From Cymbomonas tetramitiformis (Eukaryota; Chlorophyta; Pyramimonadophyceae; Pyramimonadales; Pyramimonadaceae), in assembly GCA_001247695.2 (NCBI GenBank), contig LGRX02014764.1:9647-73646 (forward strand): a DNA stretch of 64,000 nucleotides, written 5' to 3'. Below the pieces are notes generated by a model, which saw nothing but the letters and a program-made list of their open reading frames with translations, was not told the origin of the DNA and did no database searches. Numbering within the stretch: position 1 is the stretch's first letter; the number at the start of each line of letters is the position of its first letter. Made by a program: the position numbers and the translations under genes. Shown piece by piece: positions 11,229 to 21,823 of this stretch.

Positions 11229-11949
11229 TGTCAGGGTCATGACCGATGACATATGTGTCATACATGTCATACGTGTCATACCTGTCAGACATGTCATACC
11301 ATACATGGTCATGACCGATGACATTGTGTCATACATGTCATACGTGTCATACCTGTCAGACATGTCATACCATGTCATGTCATATCATGTCGAGTCATGT
11401 CATATATTATAATGACAGTCGTCAGTACGGTCGACTATGACTGTACATGTCGTCAAATGATAAGTCACATCATCTGTCATTATTCAAGGAAAGACTTGAA
11501 TGACATCTGTCATCGAGAGTTCGTACGTCGAACTCGAAGATGGCAAAGCAAGATACATCTTGAAGTAACAAACAAGAACCATCTTTGCTTTAAGCATGTG
11601 CGGAACACGCATGCGCAGTATTATAGAGCGAACGAATTATTCGTTCTGACGATACTGGTCGTTCAACCAACGTCTCGGGTTCACACGTCCAATGGCGGTA
11701 CCATCTATGCGATGGGAGACGTATGGTATAGATGAGCGAAGCGTTGTGCTTCCGCAGTATCTTCACACAGAACGAGTTCTGCACTCATCCCGCTATTATC
11801 TTACGCCTGTGTTGCCGCTCTACAACGCAGCGTATACTTGTATTTTATATGATATATTGAGGGCTCGCTTATCTAGCCCTAACACTCAAACCATACGGCG
11901 TTCGGCGTTTTCACTGTGTCACTAGGACATTCTAGTACACTTCAATGCA
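11229..11949 (+). repeat. 3' LTR of the chromovirus copy
   Basis: Begins TGTCAGGGTCATGACC after the polypurine tract and ends near CTAGTACACTTCAATGCA. The first 170 bases are made of TGTCATAC(A/G/C)-type short repeats. A diverged copy lies in opposite orientation at about 36202-36848. That two-copy match, together with the polypurine tract, supports the call. The right boundary is approximate. Confidence 0.65.
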
Positions 11950-12146
11950 CTATGACCAATCCCGTTTTGAACACGTGGCCGCCTCACTTCCACATCAACA
12001 TTTCATCACAAATATAGCTCAGCGGGTGGTGGCCGACACGTCTCCCTGGCCGAATGCCTCTTGCTTTAGCAGACAATTATGTATGAGGGGAACATACGAC
12101 TCTTGTAGATCGTTCCGAAGGCCTTGCCTTACTCATCGACGTAAAT

Positions 12147-12171
12147 GTTATTATTATTATTATTATTATTA
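12147..12171. repeat. (TTA)n microsatellite
   Basis: Eight tandem TTA units; a similar tract lies at 56260. Confidence 0.9.
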
Positions 12172-12613
12172 GCTCAGAATTGCTGCCTGCGTGGCACGTG
12201 TTGGTCCAAACCAGATGTGTCATAAATATAAACACATATCATGCGAGAGCTTATGACTTACGACCCCATAAATGTTACCAACCCTAAATGATCCCAGGCC
12301 AACTTTAGTCCATGATTGATGATACAGTAACAAGCCTTGGCGTTTGGCTTTGGGGACAGGAGTCACAGATACCATCCGATCGCATACGATAGGTGACCAT
12401 CCGATCGCATGCGGTCGGGTTGACACGACTGAAGGTTCAAGCGAAGGTATGGGTATCCGCGTATCGCCCCGTTTGCAGTTATCTAATTAATTTAACCTTC
12501 GTCTGCACTCAGCCACAACCAAAATGCCCAAACTGAATGCATGCGGTAGCTTATTGAATTGTTGCTAGCAGTGTGGCGATCGTCACGCGCTTGCGAATTG
12601 CTCAGCAAATCAT

Positions 12614-14914
12614 ATGGAGGAAAGCATAGCTGCCCAGCCGGCGGCCACTGAAGCAAACAACGGAGAAGCAGCCACACCTGAAAGCCATCCGATTGAATGG
12701 GGTGTTTTCCAACAGATCGACAAAAATGGGAACGGGGAGCTCACTCCAAGTGAACTATATGATGCGCTTGAAGCCTTTGGGTATGATCGAAACCTCATGG
12801 ACGTGGTGTGCTTGCTCTAGCGGGCCCTGCTAGACCTTGCACCACTCTAGTATTGCATATGGAGTGAGCCTTTTCAACTTCTTGGACATCTGCCCGTTTC
12901 CGTGTACTCGTACATTATATCGCGGTTGTAGTACAAAGTAGAGATTAAACTATTTTGTTAGTCACGTTTTTGTTTATGTGCTACCTAATATTTGTCAACG
13001 GACCCTGGGATCGATTTGCCGACCTGACACTCCATACGATGGGCGCAGAAACCCAGCTCTTCCGACTAGTCGACCTGTTTCGTATTTTTCAGTAATATTT
13101 ATTGGACTTCATTATTACTGGGTATTTGAGCGCGCGCGCGCACACACACACACGCGCACATACACATACCCACGCAATACGAGAATGTGCATGCTTCATG
13201 AAAGGAATTAGTATTGAAGTTAAGACGTTACCCCTTGGAAATCCTTTCAGGTACTCGTCAATGGCCTCAAAGCTACTGGTTTTGATGGACACCAACAAGG
13301 ATGGCACGGTCGACTTTCAGGAGTTTTGCAAAGGATATGTTCAATTCATGGAAAAAACAAGGTCCCAAGTTCAGCCCAAAATTGTCGCAGCGGCTCCGAA
13401 GGCGGCGCGGGCCACTTTAACAGCCGAAGAATTGTTTCAACAAATGGACACTAACGGGGATGGTGTCATCACCCCAAGCGAGTTTTACAGCACCCTCGAA
13501 AGAATCGGGTGCGACTTTCTTGATTTGCTTGTGAGGAACCAGTTCTGTTCATCTATGCACCTCCATCCCAGTGGAGTGTGCCGTGCACGGCTTCGTTTTC
13601 ATGACTTAGATATAACACCGAACATATCACGCAGAACAAAAGCTTGCACTTCGCGATTCTCCAAGGATATAAGAAAGCAAACACGTTTTTGGGGGTTCAC
13701 TTCACTGAGGCGGCCGTCACGTTTCCCCGTGTTGTTTGCCAGTACAGATATTGTTGTTTAACTTTGCGGGTGTAGAATACGTCGGACAGGTATCACTCCC
13801 TAGCATCGAAGTTCTTAACCGCCATGGATGCGAACTCCGATGGCACTGTGGACATCGAGGAGTTCTGCAAAGGATACGATGACTTCATGGCGAAGACGGG
13901 TGGAAAATTGGATGGCTCCGCTGTTGACACCATTAACTCAACTTCAAAGTCCACCCTGCATCTCGCCACCGGAAATCCAAATGCGGCCACTATGATCACC
14001 GGAGTTACCGGTTGGACAATGGAGAAAATCGAGGAGTGCATTGTGGTCAAAATAAGGGAGCGGTTCAAGACGATGGTACGACTTTCCCCTCGACTCCAAC
14101 ATTTTTTGACACGTGACAATCTGTGCACTTTCTATTCACAGGAAGCGAAGACTACCCGCTTTTCTCTTGCGCTTTTCGTCGCTCCTTCGGAGTGAGCCAG
14201 GCCTTGCTATGTATTGTTGGCTCCCGTTGTTGCTCCTTACTTTGGAGTTGCCTGTTTGTCGTGTTTGTTAGATAGAAAACAACCGTTGTTTATATATTTT
14301 TTCTGCTCGAGCAATCATCTGCATTTGGACTAATGTGAAATTTCGTACGGCGATCCGAGTCTTCGGACTCAAGATCCAACTCGATTTGTGAACATCAACT
14401 CACGAAGAAGATGGTGGCTATCGGACCCTTAAATTTGGGCTCTTGTATTTCCATATGGGTTGGGTTTCTGTCAAGGCTATAGATGTAGATGACACTTTCA
14501 TAAATATTTGTTAAATCTTTCTAAATATTCCCTCATTTTCCTTTGGCAGCGTCAAGCATTCCTGAAGTTCGATGCTGACCAAGGTGGCAGCATCAGTGTT
14601 GATGAGCTCTACGAATTTTCCACCAGGTGAATGTCGCTACCCAACATCTGTCCGTTAACCCAAATTTATTGTTGAATTCATACTTTCACTTTAAAGCCGT
14701 GATTATGTAATGGTCCATAGAGATACTTCATAAGATAAAGAGCATTTTGTAGAAAGTGTATAATCTCATAACTTGTGGTTGCTTTGGCAGGGTGTTGAAT
14801 TTGCCCATTAGTGAGCAACAGGCGATGTCATTAATGCAGAAGTATGACACCAACCAAAATGGCTCATTTGATTTTGTAGAATTTTGTGACCTGAACCAAG
14901 AACTTGCATTTTGA
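12614..14914 (+). CDS. Calmodulin-like protein with six EF-hands, at least five exons
   Basis: Probable Ca2+-binding regulatory protein. Exon 1 (12614 to about 12802-12807) starts MEESIAAQPAA and carries EF-hand 1 (QIDKNGNGELTPSELYDAL). Exon 2 (about 13251-13530) has EF-hands 2 (LMDTNKDGTVDFQEF) and 3 (QMDTNGDGVITPSEF). Exon 3 (about 13780-14075) has EF-hand 4 (AMDANSDGTVDIEEF) and a longer linker. Exon 4 (14550-14626) has EF-hand 5 (KFDADQGGSISVDEL) and exon 5 (14791-14914) has EF-hand 6 (KYDTNQNGSFDFVEF) and the stop. The last two introns show clear GT/AG ends with matching phase. The ends of introns 1 and 2 have alternative acceptors, so those boundaries are approximate. The loops keep Asp at position 1 and Glu at position 12, except loop 5, where Gly-Gly occupies the middle. 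The repeated ASK(L/F)L...DTVD/EFCKGY pattern points to internal duplication. No membrane segment is seen, so it is probably soluble. Confidence 0.8.
13129..13176. repeat. (CG)n(CA)n microsatellite in EF-hand intron 1
   Basis: GCGCGCGCGCGC runs into CACACACACACACACG. Confidence 0.9.
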
Positions 14915-15538
14915 ATTTGTCGTAGACTACGGTTTGCTTGTAGGATCGTATCGTTGAGGCAAGGCGGCCCGGTATCGATACGTCCACTTGATCGAATGGT
15001 AAAGTATCGCTTTTCAATATGTTCTATCAATCGAAAATATTGTACTTTATTGATAGTATGTTGGCACATTGTATATGGATACAATATCTCTACATTGAAT
15101 ATGGATTGATATGGGCACGGGCCTATCAACGATTGTTTATTGATGTATCTATTTGCGGTTCTATAGAATATTCAAGATATATTATTAGGTTTATGTAATT
15201 AATGTAAATGTCAAACTCCTGTCAGAGATTGCATGATTTGGATTGTTCGAGACTTTTGCGTACCGAATGTGCCGCATTGACACTGGGTACATTATCCCCA
15301 CGGTGTATGAGAGCCATTCTAACATTACATCGAGTTATCATTTGCCGCAAGTGGTGCTAATGGCACTTGGTGGAATGGTGCAAGCCACGAGGCCCACACA
15401 TATGTAAAAATGCACCACCGCATGGGCAGGTGACTGCCAACGTGGCTGTCAGAGGCAGTCAACACAATCTTAGCAGACTAATGAAATCAGATGGGGCCTA
15501 CACCGGGAGTCCCGGGTCCCGGCTAGGGATGCCGGTCG
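14915..15538. other. No gene recognised
   Basis: Downstream flank of the EF-hand gene; only short frames. From about 15480 the sequence resembles the complement of the gag-element 5' region (CACCGGGAGTCCCGG...GATTTCAGCACACCACC). Confidence 0.45.
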
Positions 15539-16084
15539 GATTTCAGCACACCACCTCTGCTAAGAGTCTGTGGGGTACTGCCAGCCGTTAGTGAACAAAC
15601 TGTTGCGCAATTCATGGGGAGAGCAACTTTCACCCCCTTATAAGGGTGATTGTTGAGCCTCTTCCTGTCACCCCGCGTTGTGTTGTGACTCATGCGCTTG
15701 TCACGTGTTCCCGCCTGACAGATAATACCGAACCATCTCCGGTATTTGTATCATCCATCTTGGTCTCTACCCGGAAGCCCGAACGTAGGCCAGGTTCCCC
15801 GCAGTGGAAGCGTGGTGGGCCCATAACCTGATGGAAGAAGAGAGATATACATAGGGCATATATATCACTGCAGAGACGGAAACCTCGGCTACGTTTTGTT
15901 GGAAATATCTCAAACAGGCAGTGGGGATCCGCTGCCGACGGAGAACAAACGGATCACTAAACTCACATAATACACAATAAATACCCGAGCTTTATAGGAC
16001 ACTAGTTGTACACCGAAGATGACATTCTGAGTAGCACTAGTGACTGTACGAACTGGTCAATGTGCTATGATCTCAGCACACCAC
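15539..16084 (-). mobile_element. LTR-element remnant with initiator-tRNA-Met half-type primer site
   Basis: Read on the minus strand: an LTR starting TGTGCTGAGATC (16084) contains a TATAAA (15991-15996) and ends CTTCCATCA at 15829. It is followed directly by GGTTATGGGCCCACCACGCT (15828 downwards), which is complementary to the D-arm to anticodon loop of initiator tRNA-Met (28 bases, 15801-15828, about one mismatch). Half-tRNA priming from this site is known for copia-type elements. A second TGTGCTGAAATC start at about 15552 suggests a 3' LTR only about 250 bases further. The internal region has no gene. Confidence 0.55.
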
Positions 16085-16159
16085 CTAATTCTGAGGTGCA
16101 CTGCTTGTGACCTACACCACCCTAGCTACTAGAGCTTACAGAGATGTAAAGATGGTCAA

Positions 16160-16500
16160 AATCTGCTGAAATCTGTATAGGCAGCCCTGACCGGGAGTCC
16201 CGGTGCAGGCCCCTATGACAGATCTCTAGGACCAACACTGGACTGCTGACTGATCTGTAGGTTCGTGCTGTGACACACGCTGTGTCACAGGTAGGCTAGA
16301 CTCCGAAACCGTCCGAGACCGTTCCGGGTATATCTAGCTTAGGGTTTATTTATCTGTTGAGTTTATCCACACACAGTTCGGGACCTCTGATATCTAGTGA
16401 ACTAGGATATTCCGGTAGGTCGTGGCCCCATCCACGCTTTTATTCCACTTGCTATCTTGGCCATGATTGGCTAAGCAGCCGCTTGAAGAGGTGGTGCGCA
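16160..16500 (+). promoter_or_regulatory. Conserved 5' region (LTR/leader) of the second gag copy
   Basis: Starts TGCTGAAATCTGTATAGGC and carries the same landmarks as the 3.1-3.4 kb and 34.4-34.8 kb regions: CGGGAGTCCCGG, TTTATTCCACTTGC and GCCATGATTGGC. Orientation matches the gag remnant that follows. Confidence 0.55.
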
Positions 16501-16501
16501 C

Positions 16502-17335
16502 TTGCGCGTTTGGGTGCGACTAGGATTCGGGACATGGCTTTGCGGTAGACGTCTTTTGCGGCTGCGAGTCATGGGCGCCGCGCGTTGCTATTGCTCGATT
16601 TTGGCAATGTTCGTCTACGTTATTTTACCTGCCCTGATCCCGCTGGTTTACGTATTTTGGGATGGTGCTCCGGACACCTTCGACCACGACGACATCTGCA
16701 AGTGCCCCACGCTCGTTTCGCCTCTCCGCACGTCCTGCCATTACGCCTACCCTCCGTTTCCGCCACAACACCCAAACGTGCAGCCGCGCATCATCTTTTC
16801 TCTGGCTTTCAAGCGTATGGCAGCATCTACACGAGCTCGCAAGCGCCTATTGAGGGATTCCGACTTGGACGCCTCAATACGGCTTCTGGATGCGGTTCGG
16901 GACCCCAACCGCTAGCACCCCGCCTGTGGTACCCCCTGCTACTTCCAGCAACTCCGACGCTGCTGTCGCGTTGCGGAAGAACCTTGTATGTCGACCAGCA
17001 TGCAGCGGTTGACGCGGTCTACAAGGGGCGCTTACATCGGGCTTGGGCCAAGGGTATCCGCGAGGATATCCTTGGTTCCAAGAGACATCATTATCGTGGT
17101 ACTGACGACACCGACCGCCTCTCCGAGTTGGTGGTGCAGCTTCGGACCGAGTTTCAGTCCGCTGGGCTGGACTTGGCCCCCTTTGACCTCGACGACCCCA
17201 CCTCTCTGGTTATCGAGAAAGTTAATGGGCTCCTCTATGACGTCTTGGCCCTCGTCGTGGAGCGGAACTCTGTGGCTGACACCTGGCTTCGGGGTACGGA
17301 TTCTTCTTGTTCGGGGGTGCTCTCTAAGAGCTTCT
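16502..17335 (+). pseudogene. Gag-like remnant, second copy, frameshifted and truncated
   Basis: Homologous to the N-terminal part of the 921-aa Gag: MAASTRARKRLLRDSDLDAS in one frame up to about 16915. After a frameshift comes HRAWAKGIREDILGS, HHYRGTDDTDRLSELVV and LVIEKVNGLLYDVLALVVE up to about 17310. The zinc knuckle and the whole C-terminal half are missing. Homology stops abruptly at 17310-17335, close to the LTR-like end of the neighbouring minus-strand chromovirus, which may have been inserted there. Confidence 0.75.
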
Positions 17336-17390
17336 CAGTCTACTTACACAATGCGCAGGGAACCTAGTTCAGTCCTACAAAGAGATATAT

Positions 17391-17932
17391 ATTGCTGTAA
17401 GCATGATGTATATATGAATCGGATCTTTCTTTAATGTCGAAGTTACAACAGCCAGGTGTGGCTGGCTGTTCACAGTAACAAATTCAAAAACTGACTCATT
17501 CAGCCTGCTCGGCTGCCTTATGCCATGGTTTCAGATCTCGAACTTTCGAACATAACTCGATGTCGACTCCTGTCAGGTCCCATCATACTTCATGAGAACT
17601 CGATCTGTCACATCATAGAATCTGCCGACTAGCCCAGTTATATCATCAATCATTCCAGGCCACTCCATATCACTCTGAATAATTATAACTGTGCTGACTC
17701 GGCAATATTGGAGGTCTACCAGCTTTCCCTCCAATTTCTCTGACTGCTGGTTTTCCCACCAAAACTCACTTTCGGGTCAGGCATTTCTGTCAGTCATTTC
17801 TGTCAGTCATTTCTGTCAGACACTCTCGTCATTTGGTCATATAAATGCCTGTCATTGGTGACTGTCATAGTACCCGTCACTCGTCATTCTGACACGCCGT
17901 CATTCTGTCTCGTGACTTACCCTAGCACAACT
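17391..17932 (-). repeat. Presumptive 3' LTR of the methyltransferase-bearing chromovirus
   Basis: On the minus strand a polypurine tract CTAAAAGGGGGGAGAGT is followed by TGTGCTAGGGTAAGTCACGA, a typical LTR start. The segment includes short GTCATTTCTGTCA repeats. The inner end is estimated. The matching 5' LTR was not found within the window, so the call rests on the polypurine tract, TG start and position after the last coding part. Confidence 0.5.
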
Positions 17933-18029
17933 CTCCCCCCTTTTAGGCGCGCGCTTACGTCCTCGCTAGCGTCTAGTGTTCGCCTGTATTTACATTGTCT
18001 GGGGATCAACAAACATGCACAGTGATGTT

Positions 18030-18148
18030 GGCTTCTAAGCCTCGGGTTCTCGGGTCCCGTGCCCCTCAGTCCTTGGGTCTGAGTCCCCCTGGCTTCTAAG
18101 CCTCGGGTTCTTGGGTCCCGTGCCCCTCAGTCCTTGGGTCTGAGTCCC
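18030..18148. repeat. Two tandem copies of a 61-bp repeat
   Basis: GGCTTCTAAGCCTCGGGTTC units begin at 18030 and 18091, each ending TTGGGTCTGAGTCCCC, within the 3' non-coding part of the element. Confidence 0.9.
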
Positions 18149-18271
18149 CTTCCGCGCCGGAGGTTTCCCGAGGCTCCGTCCCCGAATTACGCTGCCAACG
18201 CTTAAACGGTTCTGTCGCCCTGGTACTCCTCTCGCTCTGCGGGTCTTGCGCTGCTTTGCGCCCTGAGGGTT

Positions 18272-19099
18272 TTAGACCCCAGTATCTTGTTCCTGCATCG
18301 GGATCTCGTCCGTCTGCACTGTCAGAGTGGCGATGAGGTCCATGACTGCTGCTGCGCTTTCCTCGCTCATACGCTTACCCAACTTCAGCCCACAGAACAG
18401 ATGGTGCAACAAGGTGCGGGGGATCGCGTATACTGCTTGCGCTGACCCCATGCCTCGTGTTCTGGACGCTGAAACTCCTTTCTGCGATGTGTTCTCGTGC
18501 TTTCCCAGCACAGCTCTCGCGGGACATGGTGTTGCTTGGGTACACTGCAGCAGGGGTACGGGTAGCACGGCGTTCGTCCAGATATGTGTAGGTTTCATGT
18601 AGGGTGTCCCATACCTACAGTAAGAGACGGGGTGAGGATCGGGCAAACCTTTCATCACAGATCGCGTGTGCAGCCCTCGCAGAGCATCTCCAGCCGGGTT
18701 CTCAAAGCAGTATGCTGGATCGTAGTACTCGATGATCTGCCGGGTACGCTTCACTCGCCGATCAGCCAGCTCCAGGTCCGGTACTCCCCTAGTCTTGGCC
18801 TTGCTGTACTCCTTGCATGGTGGGCTCGCCCAGATCACGTCGAAGTAATGTCGGGGGTACAGCCTGTAGTTCCAGTGGAGAATGTCCTCGGTGCATGTTG
18901 CTTGCCACTTAGGGAGAATATCCGACTGTCACCACTTCGCGCAGCCGTCGAACTGTCGTTGGAACTGCTGTTCTACAGACCCAGTCCCACAGAAGAGGAC
19001 GAGGATCCTCACAGGATGTTCCACCGTCGTGAGATGCGGCTGATAGACCTGACTGGCACCCTTACTGTAAACCTTCGGGGTGGGGGCTCTCATTGCCAT
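18272..19099 (-). pseudogene. Retrotransposon-encoded cytosine-C5 DNA methyltransferase, one in-frame stop
   Basis: 275-codon frame from ATG at 19099. It carries C5-MTase motifs in canonical order: motif I VLFCGTGSVEQQF (about residue 30), EDILHWNY (about 73), catalytic motif IV VIWASPPCKEYSKAKT (Cys of PPC, about 90), motif VI CFENPAGDALRG (ENP), motif VIII-like SYCRYGTPYMKPTHIWTN, and an AVYAIPRTLL-type motif IX/X region near the C-terminus. The family transfers methyl from S-adenosylmethionine to cytosine C5. One TGA (18931-18929) lies between motif I and the EDI block, where an amino acid is expected, so this copy is probably dead. The target-recognition region is short. The start codon overlaps the stop of the upstream integrase-chromodomain frame (ATGGCAATGA). 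Capture of C5-MTases by eukaryotic retrotransposons has been described before. I infer that this is such a case. Confidence 0.75.
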
Positions 19100-20975
19100 G
19101 AGCTGAGCCCTCTGCTCCTGCTGCTGGCCGTGCGTCTCCCTACGCCTCTTTTCTGGGGCCTTCCTATGCTTCTCCTCACCTCATCGGCCTCAAAGGCTCT
19201 CAAAGGTTCCAGCCTGCCTCCCTTGCCCTCCAGGTCCTCTCGGGTCCGCCACTGGCTGTGACCGTGTGGTAATCCCTTCCACTTGGTCAACCACTCCTGT
19301 ACTAACTGCCAGTTTTCCCGCCTAACTTCCTGAAGCGTGTACGGATGATGCGCTCCACCTCGCGCTCCTTTTGCCCTTCTACCATTACTGGTGGCGGTGC
19401 CATCTCTTCTCGTCTGCTGACAAAGTGATTTGCGCCTGACTGTACTGGGCTGAGCCTGTCTGCGGTGAATGTGTCATGTACCTTCCAGTGCACGGGCAAC
19501 TCCAGTCTGTATGCTGACGGGGCTCCTCGGTCCTGCACTGGTAACAACTCCTGCTGCCGGTCACTGTACAAACATTCTACTACTCGCAGAGGTCCGTGCC
19601 GCAATTTGCGCAACTTGGGTTTCAGGCCCCTGTCACCAGGCAACGTCAAGTGTTGTCCATCCACCCACACCTGATCATTCACCTTATACTGCTGGAGCCG
19701 GTGCCGTGCATCAAACTGCTCCATCATGCGCTGCTGAGCCATTTGCAAACCATCTCGTGCCGCCTGCAGCTGCTGCGCGAACTGCTTGGCCAACTGATGT
19801 GCTGTACCTTGCTTGTCCGCTGCCGTGCGACCTCCCTTTCTCCTCTTTGCGCCTCCCTCCAGTGCTGCGTCCATGAAGAGGTCCAGCTGGGTTGCTGGCG
19901 CATGTCCGTACACCAGCTCGAATGGTGAGAACCCTGTTACTGCCGACTTGGAGTCATTGATGGCGTACTCCACTGGAGCCACCCACAGGTCCCAGTCCTC
20001 CTGGTTCTCTGCTACATAACAACGCAGCATGCGCTCCACGGTGTGGTTACTACGCTCAGCCTGGCCATCACTCTGCGGGTGATAAGGGGTGGTGCTGGCT
20101 ACCTTTACGCCCATCAATCGCATGAACTCCTGTGTCAGAGCATCTCGAAAGCGCGGATCCCGGTCGCACACAATCTTCATCGGGGCCCCGTGCAGTCGCC
20201 ACACTGCATCCATGAACATTCTGGTCACCACCTCCGCTGAACTATCGTTATACGCCATTGGGACCACGTGCACCATCTTACTCAGTTTACATGTAAATGT
20301 GGCGAAGGCATTCACACCTCTCTCTGTCGTGGGGAGACCAGTGACAAAGTCTATGCTCACCACTTCCCACAACCGGCTAGGCACAGTGTGGGGCTGCAAC
20401 AAGCCTGTTGGGTATCCTTGGCGCGGCTGGGTTTGCTGACAGGTTACGCAAGTCTTCACCCATTCAGCTACGTCCAGGTCCATTCGCGGCCACCAGAATC
20501 GCCGCCTGACTCTGTCCAAGGTTTTGTCCCTCCCTGTGTGACCTGCTGCAGGTGCTTCGTGAGCTTCCCTCAAGACCAGCTCTCTCAGAGGGGAGTCGGG
20601 AGCTAACACCACCTGATAGCGTCCTTCCGCCACTCTCCAGATGATGTTACTCGCCAGCCGAAAATGCTCGGTGCGGTGGTGCTGTGTGGCCAGTAATTCC
20701 TGCTTCAGGGCTGATAGGTACTCACTGCGCCTGTGTTCTGCCCGTAAGGCACGCAGAAACATTCCCGGTTGCACCACACCTGCCTGGTCCCTGATCTTTG
20801 CTGCTGCACCCTTGAGAGTCACTGCTGGTGATGCTGAGGGTCTTTCTCTCGGAGCTGTGATCTCGTCGAAGTGCTTACGCTGTGGTTTGGCCAATACTAC
20901 CAAGACGGGCCATGGGATGGGCAACTCCTGCAAGGCTGTACGGTGCCCCCTTTCTTCGCCAGGAGAGATGAACAT
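19090..20975 (-). pseudogene. Chromovirus integrase plus chromodomain, one frameshift
   Basis: 20975-19302 encodes the integrase: HHCC zinc domain (HEAPAAGHTGRDKT...CVTCQQTQP), then the catalytic core VVSIDFVTGLP (Asp), IVCDRDPRF (Asp) and HPQSDGQAERSNHTVERML (Glu), then the C-terminal domain (VNDQVWVDGQHL, YRLELPVHWKVHDTF). A chromodomain begins VERIIRTRFRKLGG, shifts frame at about 19305, and continues as LTKWKGLPHGHSQW to a stop at 19090. It inserts retroelement cDNA into the genome; the chromodomain is a histone-reading module in known chromoviruses. The integrase catalytic triad is intact, but the chromodomain is split. Its 5' end overlaps the NPPF-bearing frame. The downstream neighbour is the C5-MTase. 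Confidence 0.85.
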
Positions 20976-21823
20976 TCGGTCGTGGGCTCCCCTTGCTCGT
21001 TCTCGCGGGGTATGGTCTCCACAATCTCCATCCCATATTCTCGCAGCAAGGGCCGCCAGTCAGCCTGCGGGAAGTCAGGCAACAGGAACAGCGCGGCTGT
21101 GCTCTGGGGGGCGTGCCGGGCCTCTGAAGCGTAGTGCCTTAGGATGTCTGCAATGCTCACCTTGGAATCCGAGAAAGGTGGGTTACACCACACCACGCGA
21201 CCCCTCCACTGTTCCTTTAGGCAATCTGTCCAGAACGTGTCCACCTGCCGGTTCTGCCCCATGAGGTCGCAGCATGCATCCACCTGGAACCGGCCACCCA
21301 ACACTTTCGCATACTTGGCTTGTAGTCGACGGAACTCGGACGGAATTAGCTTCCAGTCCTGATTGTCTACCAGGGGTTCCCCAGGTTGCATCCTTGGTGT
21401 GGACTGCTGCTGCACCGCTGCTGGCTGCTGCTTCTCTGCTGGCCGCTGCTCATTCTGGGCTCGTGTCTGGACTCCCGCCATTGTTGGTAGCGCAGCCATC
21501 CTTTCCACTGTGACCATAGCGTCCAGCCATAAGTCCGGTGTTTCCGCCCACCAGAGGCCGTTCAGCTGAGTTAGCTTACCGGTTACTTTGGGCTCACTGA
21601 CCGGTGGGTACTCATCTTCCTCCTCATCCGACGAGCTGAGCTCCAAGTCCAAGGGTGAAGTGGGATCCTCCTCCTCTACAACCTTCTTCAGGCCAGCCAC
21701 CACGTTCTCCTCTTCTTCTAGTTTCCCTTTAGACTCTCCCGCTGCTCTTCTGCCCTCCTCTGCAGATACCGGCTGGTCGGTACTCGGGTCCACATACCCA
21801 GCTTCTCGCGCCGTCGCCTGCAC
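20897..21823 (-). pseudogene. Acidic linker plus Dam-like (NPPF) methyltransferase-type domain in chromovirus pol
   Basis: Lies between RNase H and integrase in the element. The N-terminal 170 residues are acidic and Gln-rich (ELSSSDEEEDEYPP; QNEQRPAEKQQPAA). The following segment has FQVDACCDLMGQN, VDTFWTDCL, RVVWCNPPFSDSKV and TAALFLLPDFPQADW. The order (D-containing start, W-x-NPPF, strand ending in LPD) matches N6-adenine-type (Dam/phage-like) MTases whose catalytic motif is DPPY/NPPF. I cannot see a clear SAM-binding FxGxG motif, so it may be a degenerate or non-catalytic relative. The frame overlaps the RT frame (about 21729-21823) and the integrase frame (20897-20975), which suggests frameshifts within one ancestral pol. 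Family assignment is from motif reading only. Confidence 0.6.
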
